Shown here: positions 25,082 through 34,197 of the stretch, piece after piece | How the letters are laid out: each line of letters begins with the position of its first letter | Position numbering within the stretch: the stretch's first letter is position 1 | Source: Candidatus Parcubacteria bacterium | Lineage (GTDB): Bacteria; Patescibacteriota; Patescibacteriia; UBA1558; GWA2-36-10 | Length of the DNA stretch: 34,350 nt | Assembly: GCA_002869235.1 (NCBI GenBank) | Contig: PKTI01000047.1 | Coordinates: 4,092 to 38,441 of the forward strand | Reading direction: 5' to 3' | Notes under the pieces: model-generated | The model's input: the letters and a program-made list of their open reading frames with translations, nothing else | Databases searched by the model: none | Told to the model about the DNA's origin: nothing | Program-made: the position numbers and the translations under genes

Positions 25082-26416
25082 ATGGAGAGAGAAAGGATTT
25101 TGATCCTGGGAGCCGCAGGACGCGACTTCCACAACTTCAACGTGCTGTTCCGAGACAACGATGACTTCGAGGTGGTCGGCTTTACCGCCGCCCAGATTCC
25201 GGACATCGAGGGACGGGTCTACCCGGCTGAACTGGCCGGCAAGCTCTACTCGGAAGGGATTCCCATCTTCGACGAGGCCGAGCTGATCGACAAGATCAAC
25301 GACCTGGGAGTCGACGGCTGCGTCTTCTCCTACTCGGACGTGTCGGACAGCTACGTCATGCGTCTGGCCCAGCGGGTCAACGCGACCGGCGCCGATTTCG
25401 TGATGGTGGGGGCCTACTCCACCATGATCGACAGCCAGAAGCCGGTCGTGGCCATCTGCGCCGTTCGCACCGGTTGCGGCAAGTCGCAGACCACCCGCTA
25501 CGTCTGCCAGCTCCTCGAGCAGCAGGGTCATCGGGTTGTGCCGATCCGTCACCCCATGCCCTACGGTGATCTGGCCAAGCAGGCTGTGCAGCGCTTCGGC
25601 GATGTCAGCCACCTGGAAGAGCATCAGTGCACCATCGAGGAGATGGAGGAGTACGAGCCGCATCTGGCCGAGGGCCGCATCATCTACGCCGGTGTCGATT
25701 ACGGCGCCATCCTGACCGAGGCCGAGAAGGAGGCCGACATCATCATCTGGGACGGCGGCAACAACGACACCTCTTTCTACACGCCCGACATCCTGATCGT
25801 GGTGGTCGATCCTCTTCGCGTCGGCCACGAGCTGTCCTACTACCCCGGTTACCAAAACTTGTTGATGGCCGACGTGGTCATCGTCAACAAGGTGGACACC
25901 GCCTCGGAGGCCGACGTCGACCAGCTGTGTCGTACCATCCGCAAGGAAAACCCCCTGGCCAAGATCATCCAGTGCGAGTCGCCCGTGTCCGTCGATCAGC
26001 CGGAGCTGATCAAGGACAAGTGCGTGCTGGTGATCGAGGACGGGCCGACCTGCACCCACGGTGGCATGGACTTCGGCGCCGGCATGGTGGCCGCTCGGCA
26101 GATGGGCTGCAAGATCGTCGATCCCAGGCCTTGGTTGCAGGGCAAGCTCAGGGACACCTTCCACATCTATCCCAATATCGGGTCGCTTTTGCCCGCCATG
26201 GGTTACGGTGCGGAGCAGGTGGCTGATCTCAAGGCGACAATCGATGCCATGGCCGAGGCCGGCGTCATCGACGCGGTGGTGATCGGCACGCCCATCGATC
26301 TGAGTCGAGTCATCGAGATGCCCTTGCCTGCGGCACGGGTCACCTACAGGCTCGAAGAGCTCGATCCTCAACTGGACAAGTTCCTGCAACAGCGTATCTC
26401 GACCCCGGCTTCCTAG
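25082..26416 (+). CDS. P-loop protein resembling cyclic 2,3-diphosphoglycerate synthetase
   Basis: The 444-residue product has an N-terminal Rossmann-like part (ILILGAAGRDFHNFNVLFRD, 6-25), then a P-loop AVRTGCGKS (127-135). An acidic strand IIWDGGNND (221-229) and an NKVD motif (269-272) follow, as in P-loop GTPases and the cyclic 2,3-diphosphoglycerate synthetase family. Archaeal CpgS makes the osmolyte cyclic 2,3-diphosphoglycerate with ATP; bacterial relatives are mostly uncharacterised and often named GTPase. The gene is the most G+C-rich of the window and stands alone between an AT-rich promoter and a terminator, which suggests transfer. The start follows from the GAAGGAGA ribosome site. 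Family assignment is fairly firm; the reaction in this organism is unproven. Confidence 0.85.
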   Translation: MERERILILGAAGRDFHNFNVLFRDNDDFEVVGFTAAQIPDIEGRVYPAELAGKLYSEGIPIFDEAELIDKINDLGVDGCVFSYSDVSDSYVMRLAQRVNATGADFVMVGAYSTMIDSQKPVVAICAVRTGCGKSQTTRYVCQLLEQQGHRVVPIRHPMPYGDLAKQAVQRFGDVSHLEEHQCTIEEMEEYEPHLAEGRIIYAGVDYGAILTEAEKEADIIIWDGGNNDTSFYTPDILIVVVDPLRVGHELSYYPGYQNLLMADVVIVNKVDTASEADVDQLCRTIRKENPLAKIIQCESPVSVDQPELIKDKCVLVIEDGPTCTHGGMDFGAGMVAARQMGCKIVDPRPWLQGKLRDTFHIYPNIGSLLPAMGYGAEQVADLKATIDAMAEAGVIDAVVIGTPIDLSRVIEMPLPAARVTYRLEELDPQLDKFLQQRISTPAS

Positions 26417-26440
26417 TTATCATACCCATATTGAATTTTT

Positions 26441-26466
26441 GGCGTTGCCTGGCAGCGCCTTTTTTA
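26441..26466 (+). terminator. Terminator after the 25082 gene
   Basis: The 7-bp stem GGCGTTG/CAGCGCC (one G-U), loop CCTGG, is followed by seven T. Confidence 0.9.
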
Positions 26467-26499
26467 TTTGTTTTATTTTGAGCCTGTCGAGAGAAAACA

Positions 26500-26531
26500 A
26501 AAAATCCCCCGCCCTAAGGCAGGAGATTTTT
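26500..26531 (-). terminator. Terminator of the DsbA-like gene
   Basis: The pairing of AAAATC with GATTTT and GCC with GGC around CTAA gives a long imperfect hairpin with T-runs in the minus-strand direction, about ten bases after the stop codon. Confidence 0.75.
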
Positions 26532-26541
26532 GAACTGTATA

Positions 26542-27309
26542 TTAACTAGCAAATAATATATCTAGATATTGCCAGAAAACTTCGTTACCACCTAGTTCAC
26601 CAGCACATTCGGTTGCTTCTGCTTTATGGAAAGCATCTGGGTGGAGTTGTTCTAATGGGAAGTGACGATATACCCAAGCAACTTTATCACCATATTGGTC
26701 CATAAGCTGTGTCATGGTGTCATGATGACGTCCACAATATGGGCAGTCGATGTCAGAAAATTCAATCAACACAACATCAGCATCTGGATTTCCTCTTACC
26801 CAATCAACTTCTGGGTCCATAGGAACTATTTGAATGTTTGGGTCAGCACTGTCTATGGTGTTGCCTGCTAGCAAGTCATCAATCAATGATTTGAGTGAAG
26901 CATATGGCAAAGCACCTGGTACAGCTACTTTGGTATTACCAGCAATCAACACATTATGTGGAGTGCCTTGACCACCAGAAGCGGCTGCTTGTGTAATATG
27001 ACTCTCGATCTTGTTTTCTTGTTCTCCAGAGTTGAGACAACTAGCAAATGTATCTCCGTCTAGTCCTAGCTCAACTGCTGTATCAACCAAATCTTGGTCC
27101 AAACTGCCGACTACCTCGGTGTCTCCACCTTGGTATTTTTTGGCAGCATCGTTTTTTCCAAACTTGATTCCATCACCACTTAGCATCATGCCAAGTAAAA
27201 TAAAGAAGCCAATGACAAACATGACACCTATACCTGTAAACAGTCCAGCTTTGAAAGCTGATTTAGGATTCATATTGTCGATCGCCCCTTTTTGACGATG
27301 ATTATCCAT
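26542..27309 (-). CDS. Membrane-anchored DsbA-like protein with swapped halves
   Basis: The 255-residue product has an N-terminal membrane helix (about 18-43) and a periplasm-side thioredoxin-like part. In ordinary DsbA-like (Thioredoxin_4) proteins the CxxC half comes first and the half with the cis-proline comes last. Here the order is reversed. Residues 70-149 carry the usual C-terminal half (VDTAVELGLDGDTFASCL, cis-Pro motif GTP at 115-117, PGALPYASLKSLIDDLL). Residues 170-255 carry the usual N-terminal half (VLIEFSDIDCPYC with C189/C192, WVYRHFPLEQLHPDA, ECAGELGG, FWQYLDILFAS), and the protein ends where the second half would normally begin. A second cysteine pair, C91 and C235, is also present. 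The start has a good ribosome site (AAAGGAG). Confidence 0.9.
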   Translation of the reverse strand: MDNHRQKGAIDNMNPKSAFKAGLFTGIGVMFVIGFFILLGMMLSGDGIKFGKNDAAKKYQGGDTEVVGSLDQDLVDTAVELGLDGDTFASCLNSGEQENKIESHITQAAASGGQGTPHNVLIAGNTKVAVPGALPYASLKSLIDDLLAGNTIDSADPNIQIVPMDPEVDWVRGNPDADVVLIEFSDIDCPYCGRHHDTMTQLMDQYGDKVAWVYRHFPLEQLHPDAFHKAEATECAGELGGNEVFWQYLDILFAS

Positions 27310-27326
27310 CTTATTTATCTCCTTTC

Positions 27327-27406
27327 TTTTAAGAACGAGGGTGTATTCTTAAAAAATTATTTATTAAGAGTGCTCATAGTATATCATTTTTTATTTTGAC
27401 TTTCAA
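27327..27406 (-). promoter_or_regulatory. Promoter and leader hairpin of the DsbA-like gene
   Basis: On the minus strand the -35 is TTGAAA (27401-27406), the spacer is 17 bp and the -10 is TATACT (27378-27383). The leader of about 60 nt holds a 9-bp hairpin (TTTTAAGAA/TTCTTAAAA, 27327-27354) just upstream of the ribosome site, which could influence translation. Confidence 0.7.
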
Positions 27407-27426
27407 ATGTTTTTTTCCACTTACTA

Positions 27427-27455
27427 TTGACAAATATCAAAATGTATGCTATTAT
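27427..27455 (+). promoter_or_regulatory. Promoter of the 3D-domain gene
   Basis: The -35 TTGACA (27427-27432), 17-bp spacer, and -10 TATTAT (27450-27455) preceded by TGC form a strong extended promoter. Exactly six bases separate it from the ATG at 27462. Confidence 0.8.
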
Positions 27456-27461
27456 AATTAT

Positions 27462-27998
27462 ATGATCCCAACAAATAGGGATTTTTTAGTTTTAAAGATT
27501 TATATGAAATCAATTAAACAAGCCATTGAATATAGCTCGAGAAAGTATCTAAAACCATTATTTTTATTGGTTAGTATTACTTTTTTGAGTCTGCCAAATA
27601 TAAGTATTTCACAAGCAATTGAAGACAAAAATGCCGGTCCTAGGCCAAAATTGGCTATAAAAGCCTATTATGATGGGCCTACATTACCAGAAGTTGGACC
27701 TCGTCCAGCTCGTAGAACCATGTATATCAGTGTTACGGCTTACAATAGTTTGCCAGGACAAACTGATGATACCCCTTTTATTACAGCCTCAGGCACTCGT
27801 ACTCGTGATGGTGTATTGGCTGCTAATTTCTTGCCAATCGGTACAGTTGTCCGTTTTCCAGAACAATTTGGTGACAATGAGTTTTTAGTAGAGGATCGTA
27901 TGAATGCTAGATATTACTATAAAGCTGATATTTGGATGGAAAACTACGAAGATGCTAAGAATTTTGGTTCAAAATTCTTAAAAATGGAAATTTTATAA
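27462..27998 (+). CDS. Secreted 3D-domain (double-psi beta-barrel) protein
   Basis: The frame has ATG codons at 27462 and 27504. I chose 27462 because the promoter predicts transcription to start on that A, as in other leaderless genes here. Starting at 27504 would give a more ordinary signal peptide (MKSIKQAIEY onward, ending ISISQA), so the true start is open. The mature part carries a 3D/RlpA-like double-psi beta-barrel: YISVTAYNSLPGQTDD, the TASGTRTRDG loop, ANFLPIGTVVRFP, then FLVEDRMNARYYYKADIWM with the acidic residues of the fold. Such domains occur in cell-wall lytic enzymes (MltA, Rpf, YuiC families) and act outside the membrane. Residues 70-95 are proline-rich. The gene is a single unit ended by a terminator. 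Confidence 0.85.
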   Translation: MIPTNRDFLVLKIYMKSIKQAIEYSSRKYLKPLFLLVSITFLSLPNISISQAIEDKNAGPRPKLAIKAYYDGPTLPEVGPRPARRTMYISVTAYNSLPGQTDDTPFITASGTRTRDGVLAANFLPIGTVVRFPEQFGDNEFLVEDRMNARYYYKADIWMENYEDAKNFGSKFLKMEIL

Positions 27999-28030
27999 TA
28001 AAATAAGCAAAAAACAATAATATTTTATGG

Positions 28031-28057
28031 TAAAACCCCCATAAATTGGGGGTTTTA
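28031..28057. terminator. Strong terminator after the 3D-domain gene
   Basis: The perfect 10-bp stem TAAAACCCCC/GGGGGTTTTA, loop ATAAATT, is usable in both directions. Confidence 0.92.
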
Positions 28058-28097
28058 TTATAAAAAATATAAACATATTATCAACAGCCCTATATAT

Positions 28098-28126
28098 TTG
28101 ACAAAGTTAAAAAAATGATATATAAT
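28098..28126 (+). promoter_or_regulatory. 23S-5S rRNA promoter
   Basis: The perfect -35 TTGACA (28098-28103), 17-bp spacer and perfect -10 TATAAT (28121-28126) make this the strongest promoter in the window. It shows that 23S-5S are transcribed independently of 16S. Confidence 0.93.
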
Positions 28127-28500
28127 ACGGCTGTTATAAAAAACTAAGAATTATCTAATTCGCCAAAAGAAATGTTAATAAGTTTAAACAAGTTAAAAGC
28201 ATAGGATTTTAGGCAAAATTAGATTTGCGTAAAGTCCGCTCAAGAGCGGATTTTTGAACACTTTAAAAACTTAATCGTTAGCAAGTAGTCTTCTAAGTAA
28301 ATAGGCCCTAGGCGATTTACCTATAAGACTACTTATTGTCGGTTAAGCCTTGCCCGTGGTCTACGGTCGAGGGTCGACACAGAACGTTGACAACCAAATA
28401 CAACAAATCATAAATATCAACACAATGTTTATGAGCATCTTTATATATAATATAAAAAAATTACATCTTGTATACAACACAACAAAATTTTACACCAAAA
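28127..28500 (+). ncRNA. Long structured leader of the 23S transcript
   Basis: About 370 nt between promoter and 23S hold no credible gene but several foldings. GCAAA/TTTGC lies at 28213-28228. A terminator-like hairpin TCCGCT/AGCGGA with loop CAAG (28235-28250) is followed by five T. A long rod at 28270-28347 has the outer pairing CTTAATCG/CGGTTAAG, a perfect AAGTAGTCTT/AAGACTACTT, and inner GTAAAT/ATTTAC. Small hairpins CCGT/ACGG and GTCGA/TCGAC end at 28378. The last 120 nt are AT-rich and unstructured. I do not recognise a known RNA family. It may regulate or assist rRNA transcription and folding; an independent small RNA is possible. Confidence 0.55.
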
Positions 28501-28516
28501 GTTTTCAAAATTTTTG

Positions 28517-28525
<9 letters not shown>
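28501..28525 (+). other. 5' arm of the 23S processing stem
   Basis: This arm is complementary, with few mismatches, to 31613-31642. The inner GGTGGTTGCT/AGCAACCACT is 23S helix 1; the outer AT-rich part is the processing stem. Confidence 0.85.
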
Positions 28526-31612
<3,087 letters not shown>

Positions 31613-31622
<10 letters not shown>

Positions 31623-31642
31623 AAAGATTTTGGAAATTTTTT
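31613..31642 (+). other. 3' arm of the 23S processing stem
   Basis: This arm is complementary to 28501-28525; see the 5' arm. Confidence 0.85.
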
Positions 31643-31657
31643 AGTAAGTAATTGTTC

Positions 31658-31768
31658 ATGAACATTGATAAACACGCAGGAATGATCAAGATTGTCTTGA
31701 TGTTCCTAATGTTGATTTTGTTTTTAGGAGCTGTATTTTTCTTTACTCCTTTGAAACAATTTACATAA
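31658..31768 (+). CDS. Possible 36-residue membrane peptide in the 23S-5S spacer
   Basis: An ATG-TAA frame of 37 codons fills most of the spacer between 23S and 5S rRNA. The predicted peptide has a polar start (MNIDKHAGMIK), one strongly hydrophobic segment of about 18 residues (from IVLMFLML to AVFFF), and a short polar end (TPLKQFT), the layout of a single-pass membrane miniprotein. No Shine-Dalgarno is visible and the only upstream promoter is that of the rRNA. The same DNA folds into a hairpin: ATCAAGA/TCTTGAT with loop TTG, flanked by AGGAA/TTCCT and AACATT/AATGTT. An RNA processing element with a chance open frame is therefore the main alternative. Treat as a candidate only. Confidence 0.35.
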   Translation: MNIDKHAGMIKIVLMFLMLILFLGAVFFFTPLKQFT

Positions 31769-31796
31769 AAACGATATTTGTCAGGAAGAAGGTATC

Positions 31797-31914
31797 ATTC
31801 TCGTGATCCTAGCGGGTTGGTCACACCTGATCCCATTTCGAACTCAGCAGTTAAGCAACTCAGCGCCGATGGTAGTAGTCCATTAGGGCTGTGAGAGTAG
31901 GTCGTCGCGAGAAT
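31797..31914 (+). rRNA. rrf: 5S ribosomal RNA
   Basis: The 118-nt gene has paired ends (ATTCTCG/CGAGAAT) and the conserved loop regions CACACCTGATCCCATTTCGA, AACTCAG and GTTAAG. The end helix extends outward (AAGGTATC with AATGCCTT, some G-U) and runs into TTTTT at about 31920, so the same hairpin probably terminates the 23S-5S transcript. Confidence 0.96.
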
Positions 31915-31953
31915 AATGCCTTTTTCCCATAATGACAAATGTCGTTTTTTGTT

Positions 31954-31982
31954 TTGCTTAAAAACTTTTATTTTGCTAATAT
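31954..31982 (+). promoter_or_regulatory. Promoter of the Nudix gene
   Basis: The -35 is TTGCTT (31954-31959), the spacer is 17 bp and the -10 is TAATAT (31977-31982) preceded by TGC; TATAAT overlaps at 31980-31985. The predicted leader is about 54 nt. Confidence 0.6.
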
Positions 31983-32042
31983 AATTTCATAGCTTTATGA
32001 AGTATCTAGGAAGTTTTTTATTATTTTACAGAAAGTATATAC

Positions 32043-32537
32043 ATGTCAGAAGAAATTATAATAGTAGATGAGTATGATAATGTTGTTTCTTATAAGAAGC
32101 GTAAAGATCTTCAAGCGGAGGATATTTACAGAGTGTCAGCTTTATGGCTAACAAATTCTAAGGGAGAAATTTTGCTTGCGCAAAGAGCTTATGATAAAAA
32201 ACACCATCCTGGTAAATGGGGACCATCGGTAGCTGGAACAATAGAGAGTGGTGAAACTTATGATGATAATATAATCAAAGAGGCCGAAGAGGAGATTGGT
32301 TTAAAAGGTGTTGATTTTAAAAAAGGCCCCAAAGAATTAAATAAAAAAGATTATAGTCACTATACACAGTGGTATTTAGCTGTAGTTGATAGAAATATTG
32401 AAGATTTTATTGTTCAACCGGGCGAGGTAGTGAAAGTTCGTTGGTTTAACAAAGAGGAATTAATAAAAAAAATTAATACAGATCCAGATTTTTTTACACC
32501 AAATTTTCCTCATTATTTTAAATTACTTAACAAATAG
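32043..32537 (+). CDS. Nudix hydrolase, IPP-isomerase-like subgroup
   Basis: The 164-residue protein has a Nudix box at residues 65-87: G65-x5-E71-x7-KEAEEEIGL. The catalytic glutamates E80, E83 and E84 are present, but Lys stands at position 79 where Arg is usual. The N-terminus (EEIIIVDEYDNVVSYKKRKDLQ) and RVSALWLTNSKGEILLAQRA followed by HPGKWGPSVAGTIESGE match the isopentenyl-diphosphate isomerase/YfcD-like branch, which includes many hydrolases of unknown substrate. It is cytoplasmic. It lies ten bases upstream of the duplicated start of the endonuclease Q gene, so the two were probably co-transcribed before an insertion altered the junction. Confidence 0.9.
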   Translation: MSEEIIIVDEYDNVVSYKKRKDLQAEDIYRVSALWLTNSKGEILLAQRAYDKKHHPGKWGPSVAGTIESGETYDDNIIKEAEEEIGLKGVDFKKGPKELNKKDYSHYTQWYLAVVDRNIEDFIVQPGEVVKVRWFNKEELIKKINTDPDFFTPNFPHYFKLLNK

Positions 32538-32547
32538 AGGGAGATAG

Positions 32548-32646
32548 ATGAGACAAATAATTGATTTTCACCCCGTATAACTTCGTTTCACTCAGTCTAC
32601 GGGGCAAGTATACATTCAAAATTATGAGACAAATAATTGATTTTCA
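32548..32646 (+). repeat. Direct repeat flanking a palindromic insert; yields a 10-codon upstream ORF
   Basis: A 23-bp sequence starting ATGAGACAAATAATTG occurs at 32548-32570 and again at 32624-32646. Between them are 53 bp that begin with a palindromic element, CCCCGTA (32571-32577) paired with TACGGGG (32598-32604). The first copy has the good ribosome site AGGGAG and now encodes only MRQIIDFHPV before TAA at 32578-32580. The second copy continues as the intact gene but has no ribosome site. Confidence 0.9.
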
Positions 32647-33898
32647 TATACACAGTAAGTACGCTAGGGCTACTTCCAAGTATTTTGAGCTAGAAGAAAT
32701 GGTCAAATGGTCTGAGATAAAAGGCGTAGATATTATATCCTGCGCTGATTTTACTCATCCAACTTGGTACAAAAATCTTCAAGAAAATTTGGTAGAAGAC
32801 CCAAGTGGCTCAGGACTTTATAAATTAAAGAGCTCTGATTCTGACGTCAGATTTATAATTTCTACAGAAGTTTCTTGTATCTATAGACAGGGTGATAAGA
32901 CTAGAAGAGTACATCTTTGTGTGCTTATGCCAAATCTAGAAGCAGCTGGTAGATTTAATCAACTTTTGCAAGATGCTGGTGCTAAATTGGCCTCTGATGG
33001 ACGACCTATATTGGGTATGAGCGCTAAACAAGTTTTGCAATTTATGTTGGAGGCTGACAAAGACGCAATGATGATTCCAGCTCATGCTTGGACACCTTGG
33101 TTTGCGGTTTTTGGTTCCAAGTCGGGCTTTGATTCACTGGAAGAATGTTTTGAAGAACTGACTCCACATATCAAAGCTATTGAAACAGGTCTTTCTTCAG
33201 ATCCACCGATGAATTGGCAGCTCAAAGAATTGGACAATATTACTTTAGTATCAAATTCAGATGCTCATTCTGGTCCGCAAATTGGCAGAGAGGCAAATGT
33301 CATGGAACTGAAGCAAAGAACTTATTATGAGATTGTAGATATAATAGCCAAAAAGGACAAAAAAAGATTTTTGTATACCATAGAATTTTATCCAGAAGAA
33401 GGTATGTATCACTGGGATGGTCACCGTGATTGCGGATTTTTTTGTTCCCCAGAGGAAAGTAAGAAAAAGAAAAATATTTGTCCTAAATGCAAAAAACCTT
33501 TGACTCTAGGAGTGGAAACCCAGGTAAATAAATTGGCTAATATTAGCAAAAAAGACGTAGATTATAGTCAGCACATACCTTACAAAAGTATTGTGCCTTT
33601 GCCAAACATAATTGCTGACTATTTTGGTATGGGCAAGTCTAGCAAAAGAGTGGAAAATTTGTTTATGAGTATTATCAAATCAGCTGGTAATGAATTTAGA
33701 GTTTTGTTGGATCTTGAATACGAAGAATTATCAAAAATAATGCCAGAAACTTTGGCTAAAGGCATAATAAGAATGAGAGAAAATAAAATTAGATTGAATC
33801 CAGGTTATGATGGTCAGTACGGCACTGTGGAAATATTTACAGAAGAGGAGAGAAAGGCTGCCAAAAGTAAAAATAAAAATCAAACAGCATTATTTTAA
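32624..33898 (+). CDS. PHP-domain endonuclease Q-like DNA repair nuclease
   Basis: The 424-residue product has an N-terminal PHP metal-dependent domain (IDFHIHSKYARATSK, 5-19; later FIISTEVSCIY, IPAHAWTPWFAVFG, SNSDAHSG). A four-cysteine zinc-binding segment (CGFFC, then CPKCKKP) lies near 268-300, and a helical C-terminal domain follows. This order matches endonuclease Q (older name TIGR00375 family), which nicks DNA 5' of deaminated bases such as uracil and hypoxanthine. I place the start at 32624 because MRQIIDFHIHS is the natural N-terminus; upstream in frame there is only a TTG inside the repeat. The insertion at 32571 has separated the start from its original ribosome site, so translation may depend on reinitiation after the ten-codon frame. 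A terminator follows. Confidence 0.88.
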   Translation: MRQIIDFHIHSKYARATSKYFELEEMVKWSEIKGVDIISCADFTHPTWYKNLQENLVEDPSGSGLYKLKSSDSDVRFIISTEVSCIYRQGDKTRRVHLCVLMPNLEAAGRFNQLLQDAGAKLASDGRPILGMSAKQVLQFMLEADKDAMMIPAHAWTPWFAVFGSKSGFDSLEECFEELTPHIKAIETGLSSDPPMNWQLKELDNITLVSNSDAHSGPQIGREANVMELKQRTYYEIVDIIAKKDKKRFLYTIEFYPEEGMYHWDGHRDCGFFCSPEESKKKKNICPKCKKPLTLGVETQVNKLANISKKDVDYSQHIPYKSIVPLPNIIADYFGMGKSSKRVENLFMSIIKSAGNEFRVLLDLEYEELSKIMPETLAKGIIRMRENKIRLNPGYDGQYGTVEIFTEEERKAAKSKNKNQTALF

Positions 33899-33925
33899 GA
33901 TTAAATATATATATTTGGACAAAAT

Positions 33926-33972
33926 AAAAATTCCCTTACTCCACTGGGTGTAAAGGAATTTTTATTTTTTAG
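33926..33972. terminator. Terminator between the endonuclease Q-like and histone-like genes
   Basis: The stem AAAAATTCC (33926-33934)/GGAATTTTT (33955-33963) with inner TTAC/GTAA, followed by T-runs, can serve both convergent genes. Confidence 0.85.
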
Positions 33973-33980
33973 AAGAAATT

Positions 33981-34130
33981 CTATTTCTTTTTTCTGCGAA
34001 CAGTTTTTCTCTTTTTTGGGGCAGCTTTTTTCTTTGTAGTTTTCTTCTTGGTAGTCTTCTTGGCTACCTTTTTCTTTGGGGCAGCTTTTTTCTTACGGAC
34101 TACCTTTTTCTTTGTAGTTTTCTTTTTCAC
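33981..34130 (-). CDS. Lysine-rich histone-like mini-protein
   Basis: The 49-residue product is more than half Lys and Arg, with repeated units TTKKK and KKKAAPKK and an RRKKK end. The composition resembles the tails of histone H1-like proteins and bacterial Hc1/AlgP-type DNA compaction proteins, so binding of DNA or RNA by charge is likely. The start is a GTG at 34130, preceded at a normal nine-base distance by AGGAGG, the strongest ribosome site in the window. The lack of another full-length frame and the clean stop before the terminator support it. It lies 67 bases after a partial membrane-protein gene on the same strand and is probably co-transcribed with it. Confidence 0.85.
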   Translation of the reverse strand: MKKKTTKKKVVRKKKAAPKKKVAKKTTKKKTTKKKAAPKKRKTVRRKKK

Positions 34131-34197
34131 TTTGTTTCACCTCCTTTCCTTTTTAAGTTATTTTATTTTTATTTTTCAATTTTTATATTTTTTATTA

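Noticed and set aside
25049-26389. 446-codon minus-strand frame opposite the 25082 gene
   Set aside because: It is a long antisense frame caused by high G+C in the real gene. The His/Val/Asp-rich product matches no fold, while the plus-strand product has a P-loop, an NKVD motif and a ribosome site.
26480-26491. GAGCCTGTCGAG, a short sequence resembling dispersed palindromic repeats
   Set aside because: Only one copy and no convincing paired partner in the window; not enough to call a repeat family.
28386-28414. Second promoter (TTGACA) within the 23S leader
   Set aside because: The hexamer at 17 bp (ATAAAT) is a poor -10; the upstream promoter is perfect and sufficient.
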